DNA of 64,000 nt, from contig OX419757.1 in the NCBI GenBank assembly GCA_948567375.1, positions 74,772,001 through 74,836,000 of the forward strand. The letters run 5' to 3'. This DNA comes from Lunularia cruciata (Eukaryota > Streptophyta > Marchantiopsida > Lunulariales > Lunulariaceae). The notes beneath the pieces were generated by a model. The model was not told where the DNA came from. It saw only the letters and a program-made list of their open reading frames with translations, and ran no database searches. The position numbers were made by a program, and so were the translations under genes. Positions 22,959 through 36,199 of the stretch are shown here, piece after piece (the stretch's first letter is position 1; each line of letters begins with the position of its first letter).

Positions 22959-25900
22959 ATGAGACACGTGCACGTCAATCATTACATTTGTTGAAGGCAA
23001 ACCAACAGAGGAAATTTTAGTCTTCCCATACTTCTATGGAAACGAAGGGTAATTATGTACTCTCTTTGTCGGTAATTATTTGCTGAGTGAAGTGAACTCA
23101 TCAAGTTCTTTCGATCGATCAGTGTCCGACTCTAAACGTGGAAGTCGCTCGCATTTTTGATACTGATATGCAGTGGTAAAAGACGTTTGCAAAATGACCA
23201 GTAGTTCCACGTGTAAGAGGAAGAACCATCAATCACACCAGGGAAACCTAAGGGGTAGCATTTGTAAAGCCTTTACAGTACTAGAATAATAGATGTGTTA
23301 TTGTATCGGGCTAATAAATTTTTTAAGTCTTATAGCTTATATTTTATGAAATATATGGAAAAGTGAAACGTAAGGTTGTCGTTCTTTCGTGCATTGCAGT
23401 AAGCTAGCACTATGTCGACCGATAAATGTGAATTAAAAAAGACGAAAATAAAAACAGAGGGAAGTAAAAATTACATCTAGTTCCATTAACTTTGGGTCTT
23501 CCCTTCACGTGTCTTACTGTGGTCGCCTTTTTTCTCTTAACTTTTTCTAAAATCTATAATAAGCAAAGAAATGATCTCCTTATACCATATACTAACTACA
23601 TTTAACTTTAAGAACAAAGAGATGATTTCATTATATATATCATATAAGGGAGGACGTTGGTTGGCAAGGCTCTATTCACCAACTTTCTGAGATGATGGAT
23701 AATTATTCCCTCCAAATTTATCTCGTATGAGATCTAAAAGTATAACATGTTTCATCGTAATCTTCGTTCTACAAAGCATGTTGGCGGTCTATCCCTGTCA
23801 AGTATTCACTCTCTCACACCATAAATCATATACACCTCCTTTCTACATCTAAGCTGAAGGAATGCCATATTTACATGTAAGTAATAATGATGCAGACGGT
23901 TAGATCAAACTTAGTCAAATCCAGATTTTGTTTACCGATTTGCATCATTCAAAACATAACTCAGTTACTGTTTTCAAGTGATTAGTTAAGTTTCTATTAA
24001 AAAATTATTTTCCCTTGGAATAACTTATATATCCACTATAAATTAAACTATAAACAATATTGGAACACTGTTGTTGTATTATTCTAATGTATAAAACTCG
24101 TGATAGTTTTAATGATAGAAGTTGAGAGGAGTAGTATGCATTACCTTCTAAAGTATTATGGTTGTATTATGCTCTAAAATGAATTCCCTTCAAGTAAAGT
24201 TTTCTTTAAAACAAGTGTAATCTCTCTCTCTCTTGATATCATTTTCATACATCTGGGCTTAATTTGCATATCAACTTCAAGAAATAAATGGAATTTATTG
24301 ATAATATCAAGCAATATTTTAAATAAATTTCAGATAAAAGGGATATTTAATTAAAAGGATTATTTATGTATAAAATATCCCAAAATAAGCTATAAGTCAT
24401 TCAACATGTTTTTTTCTAGTGTTTATTTACTACACAAGCTTCCAATAATAGAAAGTGAGAGTTGATTGTTATACTTACTTTCACTCAGCATATATTTGCA
24501 AAATTTCATGTGGTACATACGTATGAGTTAGTAACTACAGGATATAAGTTCAAATATGTTAACTTTTGCAACTATAATTATCATACTAATCTGATAATGT
24601 AGAGCATAGTGATATTTTTTTCCTTGATAATAAAGATAATATATATAGGAGGAATTTCATTCAAAGAGGTATGTTAAGTCCACCATGGTCATTCTTCCAT
24701 CCACCAATATTATAACACTTTTTTCTCTTTCAAAAATTTAGAATCGTTGATCTGAGAAGTCCAACAATTACTATTATATTTGCTACACCTTCTCAAAAGT
24801 CATGGTACATCATAATATATCGATCATGGAATTCATGTCCTACACTTAGAACGATAGGGTTATAATAGTTAAATATAATGGCAGTTTGACGTTTCATGAT
24901 CACCTATGGGATGTTCTCATCCAAGGTAGAAACATAATTAGAAAACATCTTCAATAAAAGTGAACATTAATATACGTGTACATCAACGAGTGTCATTCAA
25001 AATCCACAAATAAAATTATCAATAAGAGGTAATAACCAAATACATGAGGAAAATATTTTGGCCTTCTCCTCTTTCCTCTCTTGTTTTTGTCTGCTACTTT
25101 AAAAAATCAGTCAGACATCATGAACTAAAATAGAGCTATGTATTTAAGATTGAGCTGCTCTCCTTCTGCCTTTTTCTATTGTAATTTTTTCAGATCTTAA
25201 AAAAGTAGCATATCTTTAGTACAATTACATGATTTATGCTTGTTTGAGACCGCTGGAATCTTCTAAAGATAAGAACTAATTAACATAAATGATCATACCA
25301 AGATATGATTGGAATCCTGATATTTAAAAATTATATTTCATAATTGATAGAGAGAAATGACTATCTCCTTCTACGAAAGAGTGATCATATTGAGACAAAG
25401 AGGACAGGAGATGCTTTACAAAGCGTTAAGATATTATGTAGATATCTGGTGGAAGAAGATATCTGCATAATCTCAAAGAAATATTACATGATATATTATA
25501 TCCTTACAATAATGTCATGACTTTTCTTAGTGGTGCAAACATAAGATCCGAATAATGGGCTCAAGGTAGAACCCATTCTTGACGAGCGGGCAAGGACTCT
25601 AAACTTATGTAAAATATGCGACAATCTTCTCTCTAACAGCACTGTGATACCCATATCTAGAGTAAATTGGAATACAATATGATCAAAATACGTGTATAAA
25701 TCCAAGGAGTACATATTGGACAAAACTCTAATCTTGAGGTGAAAATAGATAGGAGAATCAGACATTAGACTAAGATGTAGTGAGGTTAACGCTGTTATTT
25801 GCCTGGTCAAAAACATTGTAAGATGAGCCCAATGATGACTAATACTTGATGTAGACTACATATTATATTATTTGACCCAGATTTACACCATGGGTGCATG

Positions 25901-26868
25901 CAGATGTGAGTGGAATCAATTTTAACTCAGATTAGCTACCCGGAGGACAGATTACCGTGAAGGAGTCTGGTCAGACTAACCGGGGTTAGCGGTGTGGTAA
26001 AACTGTTGCCGTAAAACGGAAAACCGGCTGCTAGTTTAAAGGCGCTGGCGAATCAGACTGACAATTGCACAGTTCGGGCCAGCTACTGGATACCACCTAC
26101 AATAGTAGGTAGCTTACAAGAGGGTTTAAATGCACCAACCGCTCTGACTGACTGTTGTCCATCTATCACGTGGACTGACAGAGATCTTGCCGGTAAATTA
26201 CCGTACGGATGTTATCTCCAGAGAGTAGATTGACTCACCTGTTTTCTCTTAATTACGAATTTAGTCCCTTCAGAGGCATGTTTAGAGACTTTCAATACTG
26301 AATAGAAGGATATTTGGAAACTTTTCGTAAAATCTAGAGTACAAGAAGTGAAACGAGGGTGAGAAGAACAAAGTTATCACCCCATAATCGCGTCAAAACA
26401 CATGGTGTTTACTCATATCGATATGTATGGTTGTCTTCAAGAACAAAGTAAAATTTGTAGACCTTACCGAAGCGATGTTGGCAATTCATCATAAATGCAA
26501 GAGAAGCGCAAAAAACTGGAAAAGAACACTTTGAGTTGTCAACCATAGTAGTAGAATTATTTAAATACATTTTCTTCGAAAAGAAAATTACAATTAATAT
26601 CCTAGTGATGTGTTGGTCACTTTCATGGGAAACAAAAGACGTCAGTTTACCATTCATGAACAACTTGCCTGCATGCAACTTTGATTGTTTTCTCTACTCA
26701 TTCATGAACGACTCCACAATCATTTGCCCTCAGAAGAACGGATGAAACACATGTATTTTACCTTCCGCGTCCACATGAGATGCTATTATATCACGTCTTC
26801 ACAAATGGAATATAAACAAGCCTTGAAAAGGTTTAGATTCACCAATATAACGTAAACAGTATACATTC

Positions 26869-26985
26869 TTCTTTGAGGCAAAGCAACAGGAATCAAAGAA
26901 TCAATTTCTTCCACCTATGATTAGGTGGAAGAAAAATGAGAGACATGACGAGTTCCGAGATTCTTTGCCTCGAAAGTTTGAATCG
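26869..26985. ncRNA. Long imperfect fold-back, candidate hairpin RNA
   Basis: A perfect 13 bp inverted repeat with a 4 nt loop lies at 26905-26934 (arms TTTCTTCCACCTA and its complement). Outside it, CTTTGAGGCAAAG near 26870 pairs with CTTTGCCTCGAAAG near 26965 with one bulge. The parts between pair only partly. The layout resembles a plant small-RNA precursor or a small inverted-repeat element; no known miRNA is recognised. Confidence 0.35.
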
Positions 26986-29900
26986 ATTATGGAATGAATA
27001 GGTTCTGTTTCTGCAGTGTTGAGAGACGTGCACCTGATAAAGCTGTGAGTGCCTTGTCACTTTTAACGATTCACAATGCAGATAGAATTATATTTCAAAT
27101 GCTTGTGCTTCCTTCAAATCCTCCGTTAGCTTAGGTTTTCTTTTATGCTGCCTAGCTGATAACAGAAAAGTATGAGTCATCATTTGCTCTATTCAAATTT
27201 GTACATTTTATATCCATGCACATATATAAAACAGTTGGAGTTTCTATGCAGAGTTTGAGTTATCATTTCATCTTACACTGACAACGTCTTTCTGCTAAAG
27301 AATATAGTAACGTGAATTTCCTTGCAGAGTCATACCGAACAAGTTCTTTCTGGTGATGAGTACCGTAGACCTTGCGCTTTACCCAAATTGGTAGCTAAAA
27401 GTTGATTGCCCTCATGAACGGAGTTATCCACCAGGTTTCAAATGCTTCTCACAATTATGTACTTCTCTTCTATACATGTACTCCATTTTATAGTCGCAGC
27501 TCTATGAACATTTATGGATCTGATTCTTCGTTTACCTGGTCATAAAGTTATATTTTGTTCTGTCTGCTCTGCATGGAAGACAGTAATGTAAGCATATATA
27601 TAGGCTTTCCACATTGAGCTCGTGATGACCTTCAAGTAGTCATTCAAAATAACTAGTACACACGCAACCATGGTAACGCACTTGTATCGACAGAGAATTT
27701 ATAAGACTTCAAGCTAAAGCATTCCCTGATCCTTGATATTTCACCAGGAGATAAGATTGGTTAAATACACGAATAGAATGAGCAGGGTATACGCGATCCA
27801 TCTCGGCCTCAATAGTGTACTGTACTTGAAAAGGAACCATCATCAAATGTGGGGAACAGTAAGTAACATAGGAGGATCACAGTTTGTGGATGTCTTCAAA
27901 TTTGCTTTCATCAAATGCTTATACAACCACACGCTAACTACAAAGACCCTGAACTTGTCATGAAGTTCTTGCACATGCACGACTTCATATGAATGGACCC
28001 TATTGTATCCATCGTCTTTTCGCAGCAAGATCGTCATGGAAGGCCTTCCCTGATACTTCTCCACAGATATTTTCAAGAGAAGTACCGGTGACTGTCATGT
28101 GTTTTATCAAATCAAAACAGATAGTAAAAAGCCATAAGCTTACTAACGGACATTCTCTGAAGTTGCAGTAGAGCTGTGTCTCCCCCAAATATCTAAAAAG
28201 CAAACAATCAGTTTTGCATATACACAGAGATCTGGGCCTGTTTAATAGAAACTACATTCTTACTGTTTCTGAACAAATAAATGCAAATGGTGGAAATAGC
28301 ATCGAGCTTGGAGTCAACACCATTTTCTAACTGGTGGATTTCCTTCTCTGTGAATTCTTAATAAAACCTTCTGACAAAGTTGAATAATACTTGAAAAACG
28401 GGAAAGGTCTCCAAGTTCCTCACCAACGATCGAGACCTACCAAAACTGGTAGGTCACCGAAATCTACTGTAGTCATTCCACAACTCCCAGCAAAGGAAAA
28501 CACGACCAAACAGGAAGTAATCCACGATAAATAAAATCATACCGAAACAATGCGCTAGGAAGAAAATCTATGTAGCGAAAGTGTAGTCTCTTGAGTGAAT
28601 TTCTAGTTCTGCACATACTGTACTACAAGCCTCACAAAAGTCGAGTGCCATTATTGGTAGGAATCTTCCCGTCCAGACATGCGAATTCAATCCACTCATC
28701 ACAGTAGTGGAAGACCTCCGTACGTAACAAGTTCCACCGTGCCATGCACGACATAATACATATACTGCACCTTGAAGGGCTGCCTAAAGTCCCCAAGTAT
28801 GGTTCATTTTCTTCCATCAGTCATGTTGTAGCACTCAACCTTCTAACGGGTGTACAGTTCACCTGTACCTAAGGCAGTTACCGTCAGTGACTGGTGAGAG
28901 ATCATTCCCCACTGCAGTTATGAAGTGCGACTCGATACCTGGGTCGAGGTAAGTTGTGACTATCTGACGTGCTGAATCATGTGGCGCCGCTTATCGCTGG
29001 AATATCCCGATCTGTCGCTGCAGATGAAGCAAATCCATTCTACGCCGTCCGATGACCGTCAGATGCCTCCCGTCTCGATGGGAACGCGATGTGCCTCGAC
29101 AGAAACTACTGTCGCGAAGCTCCGTCAGTCTGGGACGCTGCACTGAACCCAATCCTCTTCAACATGGAACTAGAAATGCTTCTATTGTTCGTCATTTGAC
29201 AGGAGAGTGACGAGTTGAATGGATAGAAATCCCCGGAATCATGCAAGGTACCAAATGCATGAAATGCAGAACATAATTTTGAATTTTCAAAAGCCCTACT
29301 TCAAGGCCTCATAATCTCTAGGACGTCTCTGAGTTAATACCCGCGATTTCTGGGAGACTTATTCAGTCCTAGACATGGGGGTCCTTGCAGGAACCAACTC
29401 ACAACTTGAATCTCGAAGTACATTTCATATGTGGAGTAGCAATGTAACGGAGACTGGTGCCAAACCCCTACAAGATAGCTGTATCGGTGTCAATCTAATA
29501 ATCATCGTATTTCTGGTGTTGTGATCTTGCATATTGATGTGAAGAGAGTTCCTACTGTATTCAAGCGCTGATGCATCAGAAGGTCAGATCAGATAAGTCT
29601 GGCGACGGTAGGATAGAGCAGTACCGGTTCCAACTTTCTGCTTTCAGTGAGACCGAAAAACAGGCATTCAAACGGCAACTGGTGTAGTGTCTACGGAGTC
29701 CGCATCTGACCTGGTGTAGGTTACGGTGTTCCCGTTGACTCAATCATGAGTTCAAGTTAACGTGACTCCTGACCGCAGGTACATTGTACCAAGGTACTTG
29801 ACGGACACGATATACAGCAATTTGGAAAATATTGCATACCTTAGTCAACCTCCGTGTACTGCGTCGTCAAATGTATACGCTACACAAAACGTCCCAGCGG

Positions 29901-30030
29901 TTTTGTATTGCACTCTATCGGCTAGAACTGTCATTCCATACCGGTGCAAAATATGCATAATCTGCATCCCATCTATCTGATGTGGGATCGGACCTCCAGG
30001 AAACCAATACTGAATTTCATCCGTACAGAC

Positions 30031-30085
30031 AGAAATCTAGAAATCTAGAATCTAGAATCTAAAATCTAAAAATCTAGAAAATCTC
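30031..30085. repeat. (AAATCTAG)n-like simple repeat
   Basis: An irregular tandem run of AATCTAGA and AAATCTAA units. Confidence 0.85.
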
Positions 30086-33000
30086 CACGAACGGCCGCGT
30101 GAGCAGTCTGCTGAGATGGTCGTTTTCTTCACTCAACCTCATGCTTATTGGAACAGATACAGTATTCATTAAATCTGCTCTCTGGGTATTTCTTAGAATA
30201 CGCTTAGAGATTATGACCAAGTTCAGTGTGCTAAGCAACCACTGACCTTGGCGTTGCTATCTCCATTCTATTTTTATAGTGAACCGGGTTCAAATCTGCA
30301 ATCATGGTGATAAAATATACGGGTTGTAAAGCTTCGGAGCATCACCCATTTCCCCATAGTTAGGTTCTTCAGGTGCACTCTCATGTGCATAAATTCACCG
30401 AATGTTCTATTTACACCCTTTCAATAGCATCAAATGAATTTCCTACTTGCCCAACTTGACATCCTTTTGAGTTAATGTGAGATGGGTACGAGAACTAGTC
30501 GTTTGCCACTGCATCTACAAATTCGTAAACTTCCACAGGATAGGCCTGGAGAGGTTGTGAGTGTGTCTTATACTGGTTTCCACTACTAGCTTCACCAAAC
30601 AGTTTGCTTTTTCATTCCTACTGTCACAAGATAAAGGGGTATCCTATGAAGTCTTTGTGGCCGAAATTTTTTAGAGAATCTCTCCCTCTTCTATGCTACT
30701 TTTGCCTTTCCATAATCTACAAGCTTGGTGAACAGGAATCGCTTTTTAATGTTTATCTGCTCAGAGAAACCACAATTTGAGTGGGTTTGGAAAGTAATGG
30801 TATCTGAATGAAGGAAACTGTGACAGCATCCATCCGTAATCGGGCACGACGTCAACTCGTCAAAAGTGCTTTTGCCAGGTTCACACATCTTCTGATTTCC
30901 TTTTGGAAAATAAATTCCAACAACCTTTTGAGGTATGAATTTTATTCATGAGAGAGAAATGAAGGCGATGTTTATGAGTGTTTGCGGAGACCTACGAAAT
31001 CGAATGATTCTTTCTCTTCTTTCCCGAGTTTTCCATGGCGTAATGGTTGATGATGGAATCCTATACTGACTTCGGAATTCGCCTTTTCGAGTAATCAAAG
31101 CTCGATTTATTTTCATGATAGACCATCTAGAGGACTTTGAAAAGGCAAAACACACATGTGTATTGAGAGTTGACGAATTCGCCCATCGTCGACTCTTGGC
31201 TATGTATATGAGTCATGTAATTACATCTCTATCTAGGTATTTTGTCGTTTTGAGCTCAAAAAGACTGGAATCAGCAAGCAAGTGTCACAAATAGAAATCG
31301 CTAACTCCAAAGCCCCAAGAGACCACATAGATTCAAAATGGGAAAGGCACCCAAAATGTGTCCTGCTTAGGGAGTTACAATATGCTCACATACGACACTA
31401 CCCCATAATGACTGGAGACTCGTCGTTATCGGTAGTGGATTTTTGCGTTCATTCTGCTCATGACTTCCTGTTCAGCACAATTTGATCTAAACACCCGCAA
31501 GATAAGTGCTTGTTTGATGCGTTTTATATGCCGGTAGGAACTAGAGATGGAAACCTGTTCCTGCATCACAAGTAGGCCTTCTGCTTAAGCAAATGACATC
31601 CACATTCTGAGAACCTCGTGTACATTAGGGGGTTTTAATTTAGACTTTTGGAGCACCCCGGAGGAATCTGTAAATGAGTTTATGGGTAGAATGTAAAAAT
31701 TTTATGGGTAGCGTGAAGGAGTACAGAGGGTTATTACGGGACCCTAGTAATAAATATCTCTATGGAAGATTGAAAACATGACGCGTAGCTTTTTACAGGT
31801 TACGCGTGATCCTGTAAAGTCCAGTGATGTAAAATTAAAATCTATCCAAACGTGGTTTTATTATTAAATTTCCAAACCCTAATTACGAATGTCCATAAAA
31901 TATTTTATGGATTTCATACCAATTCCTGTAAAATTCTAAAATCTGGAATTGGAAATCCCCCAATTGTTCTAATTAGGAGGGTCCCGTACATAGAATTTCG
32001 ATGTGAACTTCACAGAATGTAGTGGACGTGAAAACGCAAGCTTTCCAGGGGATACTTTCGGTTGTTTGCTAGACGGGTCTAGTCGTCTAGTCACTACACA
32101 TCCTTCAATACAAGTCGAATAAGTCAGATATCATACGGAATCACATGTACGGTAAGTGCATGGAATGTAAAGAGAAGACCTGTACAAACCGTATAGTATT
32201 ATTTCTGTCTTTTTAGTCAACAAAAACCCCAACACACATACAGTAGTAGATCCACTGGTTCTGGAAATCGACTCGAAAGTGTAAGAAGTTGACAGACTTT
32301 TCTTGTCTCTGACTTTTGAACGTTCCAGGATCTAGAGGTGAGAAACTTGAAAAGGACTTTTTGGATCCACATGCTTGAATTTTGAATCTCCATCCCGAAA
32401 GCTGGATTTGGGGGTTACCCCTTTGTCGTTTGATTTGAATATTGCGAGAAAGATAAAGTACCGCTCGGTCCTCAAGCCATGCGCAAAGTAAGCTGATGTC
32501 TGTAGGCAATGAAACATCAGGATGCACACAGTTTTAGATCATTGGATATCACAAAGTTGTTGCTGCAGTAGCCTCTGTCTTCTTGTGCGTTCGCGCTTTG
32601 CTCTCTCTGTGATGGATATCATAGCGATGTACGAAGAATACTCAGTATTGTGGAAGAAACGCATGGAGGAGTAGGAAAGGCTATCCTCAAGACATGAGAA
32701 ATAAAGTGGGGAACATGCAGGGTGAGAGTACGAACCTCTTTTAGGAAACATGTTCACGTCAAGAATATGTCACTATAATTTATTTATTTTATTCAATTTC
32801 ACAGCAATCATATCCTTCCAGAGTTGCAGGTATGATGCATAAAAGAAGCGGAATGTAGATGCAAATTCAAGGTTGAGAAGGACGTGGTGCCAAGAACACC
32901 AAGGCCTTGCCCGTAGCTGGGTCTAGAATTTTTTTCGTGCATTTTGCGATTGTTAGAGTATGATGAGCGGTTTCTTTATAGTCAACTCCGTTCATTGAGT

Positions 33001-34735
33001 ATGTATGATTATGGCAATCACTAGAAGCTTTTAGGTCGATATAAACACCATGAGAAGATTCTGATGAGAATGTCACTTATAGTGTAACTTCTGTCTCTTG
33101 GTATCATGTCTAGTTCGCTTTGAATTTGAAAGGTCGTAATCTGGCTAGTTGGTCATACCTACCATATCAAGATCTGTTGTCTTGTATTGAATCTTAACTG
33201 TGTATTTTGATTTGTTTTACACATGCCACAAACTATTCTTTGTGCAGTATATTGAGTAGACAAAACTTTGATTTGCCTCGGATCTGACTTGGGTCACATG
33301 ATTTCAAGTATTGCTTGGATTTTTCTTTTTAAATTATTTCTTAGGACATTACCATGACAATCAGAGTTGTAACACGTTATATACCTCATGGATACTTTGA
33401 CTCGGTTCTGCTTTTGATAAAAGCTGATCGGTTAGCGGAAGGTCCCCATAGCTTTTGGCAAAAGGATACACACATCTGGCGTGAATTTATGTCAAAGTGG
33501 TCATTCAAGGGCTCATGCATCCATTGTCCAATCCCTAAGAAGAATAATAGAGAAAGAGAATTAGTTTGTTCTTACTTTAGTTACACGATCACCATGACTG
33601 CACGTTATCGCATAGTCTTCACTTTTTTCTCCATGATCTTGCTAGGTGTATAATCCTCATATCTTTCTCCATGATCGTGCTAGGTATATAATCCTCGTTT
33701 CTTTGAAGTAGAATTTCTTCAAATTAACAATGAAAGGCAGCCAAGCTAGCAAGCATGCTTAACATGACGACAAGTGTGCTGTCTTTACTGAATGTGATGG
33801 TCGAGATATGCGTTCCAATAAGACACAACTTCCTTTTGCTTGTCTGAAAGAGTCCATGCTAACACTGTAGTTGATTTAAGTCGGCAAGCTGAAATCGTTA
33901 ATAAGTCTCATGGATACGCTTGGAAACGTTACCTGACGTATATTAGTTGAACGACTCTATATTACCTTCTGGAATCAACTGTTCGAGCGAGATTTTGCTT
34001 TTAGAATCTACTTGATAGCTACAGCATGTCTGATTCTGGATGATTTGCCTGGATTCCAAATTCATCGACCTGGACTAATCAGGGCTTGGTTGTATTCACA
34101 AAGCCAGATGTCTCTGCAATGTCTCGACAGCTAAAGTATCGAAACATGACAAGGAATAACATCCCCGTTCTGTGAGTGATCAGCTAGGTCTTCAAAATTC
34201 ATGCATTCTTTTCCTCTCTTTGTTTGAGAGACACCCCATGTGGAGAATGCCCAGCTGCAAGCTAGTTATGACCAAGACGATAAGCCTCTGTTCTGGCAAC
34301 ACCTAGGATAATACACATGACTTCGTGTTCGTGCGTTTCAGAAAGATTCTGGTAACGGGATCTAGTTGGTATGAGTTAATTTTGTGGTGGTGCACTCCGC
34401 ACTCCCAAACACCTTTCGTGGTTCCGAATTCATGCGCAAAGCTCCAAAACTGCACTGGAAAGATTCTGCTCAAGGGCACCGTGTGGATTGGAGTCGATGT
34501 TGTGTGAACGCACTAAGCTCACACAACCACAATCCCCACACTTCTTTCATTTCAAATTCATGTACAAACCTCCAAAACTCCAAAACTCACAAACAACCGT
34601 TTCTTGGATTACGTGCTATTGTTTACACCAGTATTCGGTCAGCTGCCAACGCGCTTATGTAGATTAACAACGATTTTCAGGAGGGTAGTTTAGGCTCGGC
34701 GTTGCCTTCCAACCTTCCACATCGTGGAGAAAAGG

Positions 34736-34835
34736 GATAAAAAGGCGACCGCGTAGGATACCAAGAAGGATGGGAAGACCCCCATCGAGCCGTACAAGGA
34801 AAAGACATAGAGGGTAAAATGGGGCTAAGCCCCAA
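34736..34835 (-). mobile_element. SINE-like ~100 bp element, full length, 10 bp TSD
   Basis: On the + strand it reads from GATAAAAAGGCGACCGCGTAG to TGGGGCTAAGCCCC plus two A. It is flanked by GGAGAAAAGG at 34726-34735 and 34836-34845. The palindrome TGGGGCTAAGCCCCA marks one end, and GGCGACCGCGTAG marks the other. Orientation is set so that the element ends GGTCGCCTTTT, because truncated copies keep that end. Confidence 0.75.
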
Positions 34836-35165
34836 GGAGAAAAGGTATTTCTTTTTCTTAGAAACTTGATGCAGGAGGATCAGCAACGATTCGAACACTT
34901 GTACTTTGACCAGCATGTTTATCAAATCGATAGAAGAGTCATATGTCTACCTATGGAATGGTTACCAACCATAGATCCAAACTCAAAAGATTTGGCATAT
35001 ATGATCATGAATTCGTGATGTTATGAAGATACCTACAGTAGAAGTTCGGTATGGCGGATGCAAAATAGAAGGTGAATATGGCTATATATCTGTGGTCACC
35101 AATAATACCCCTGACTGTGTCAACCTGCCATAGATAAATAGTTTGCATTATCACATTTCAACAGG

Positions 35166-35245
35166 GACATGACACACAGGATAACAAAAAGATGGGAAGA
35201 CCCCATCAAGCCGAACAAGGATAAAACCTACGAGGTGATATAGTG
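35166..35245 (-). mobile_element. Diverged SINE-like copy
   Basis: It keeps the core GATGGGAAGACCCCATCAAG and AACAAGG with scattered changes, but the terminal palindrome is lost. No duplication at the flanks was found. Confidence 0.55.
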
Positions 35246-35366
35246 CACTGTATGATTGACTTGTCATATATAGATTGCGAGAGCTATAAACTCGCCAGCA
35301 AATTTTAAGAGCAGAAGGAAAGGCGAAGTACCAGTGGGACAATGGGACCAACAAAAGTATTCTACG

Positions 35367-35387
35367 TGGTCCCCTTTTCCGTATTAG
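35367..35387 (+). mobile_element. 3'-end remnant of the SINE-like element
   Basis: Only TTCTACGTGGTCCCCTTTT remains, matching the 3' end of the family. It is too short to be certain. Confidence 0.35.
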
Positions 35388-35617
35388 TAATCTTGAGAAA
35401 CAATATGCAAGTACTCTCCAGGAGAACTATTTTGAGTTCAAGATTAAAGTAAATTTCCTCCAATATTTCAAGTAATATTTGATTACTGCTCGGATTTCCT
35501 GTCAATAGTTGGGCTGACGTTTGTACGACCAATTTCCAGACATCCTTGAGAACAGCGAAAGTGTTCTCACGTGGAGCTCTGTCTACTTTCAATAAACCTT
35601 TACCCTAAACAAGCAAA

Positions 35618-35726
35618 AGGAGAAAGGACGACCGCGTAGAAAAAATGAAGGATGGGAAGGCCCCATCAAACCGTACAAGGGAGAGATGAAAAAGGTAAAA
35701 TGGGGCTAAGCCCCAATAGAGTCTAT
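35618..35726 (-). mobile_element. SINE-like element, full length, 9 bp TSD
   Basis: It carries ACGACCGCGTAG, GATGGGAAGGCCCCATCAAA, TACAAGGGAGAGATG and the terminal TGGGGCTAAGCCCCA. The direct repeat ACAAGCAAA stands at 35609-35617 and 35727-35735. Confidence 0.72.
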
Positions 35727-36199
35727 ACAAGCAAACAGACAAGACACAAAGTTTTGAATCCACACGATATACCTACGGTGTCCCAGCCTAGTAAAGTTGA
35801 GATTTTGTTGAGTAAACAAGGTCAAGGCTTTCTTTTCTACGCTTCTGTGTAGTTAACGCCATAAGGCCAGCAAACATAATCTATCCCTTTTACTGTCTTA
35901 CATATGTTGCAGTTGATCCCCCTTACATCAAAAAGGAGATGAGATAACCATAGTAGCCCTTTTCTCACTCTTCTCTGTGCTTTCCATTATCTTTCAATAA
36001 ATGGTGCGCCTGTACCTTTGATAAGTTGACTTGTATACCGTAATTCCACAGGTGTAGCATTATTATAGTTATTATTCTTTTCGGCGAAACCTGACAAACA
36101 CGATTTAAATTTCGTGGATAAGTTGGAGACCTATAGAGAAAGAGAGGTCCTTCTCGGTCCGCACTTACTTCTACCAAACCATGCGGATCCTATGCAAAC

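Larger units (their letters stand above)
22803..34725. other. Long gene-free region
   Basis: About 12 kb with no gene I can support. The left half (23.3-25.9 kb) is AT-rich. Short ORFs exist but none continues across plausible splice sites or resembles a known protein. Within it are a ~20 bp match to the SINE-like 3' end (23515-23535), a fold-back (26869-26985), a simple repeat (30031-30085) and a small GC-rich ORF (28979-29146, 55 codons, unrecognised). Confidence 0.5.

Noticed and set aside
28979-29146. 55-codon GC-rich ORF (MWRRLSLEYPDLSL...)
   Set aside because: It might be an exon, but no splice partners or similarity were seen, so no gene is called.
30275-30305. GGGTTCAAATCT, a tRNA box-B-like sequence
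   Set aside because: No acceptor or anticodon stem can be drawn around it.
31630-31966. Possible MITE with GGGGG/CCCCC ends
   Set aside because: The terminal match stops after the G-run, and no target duplication flanks it.
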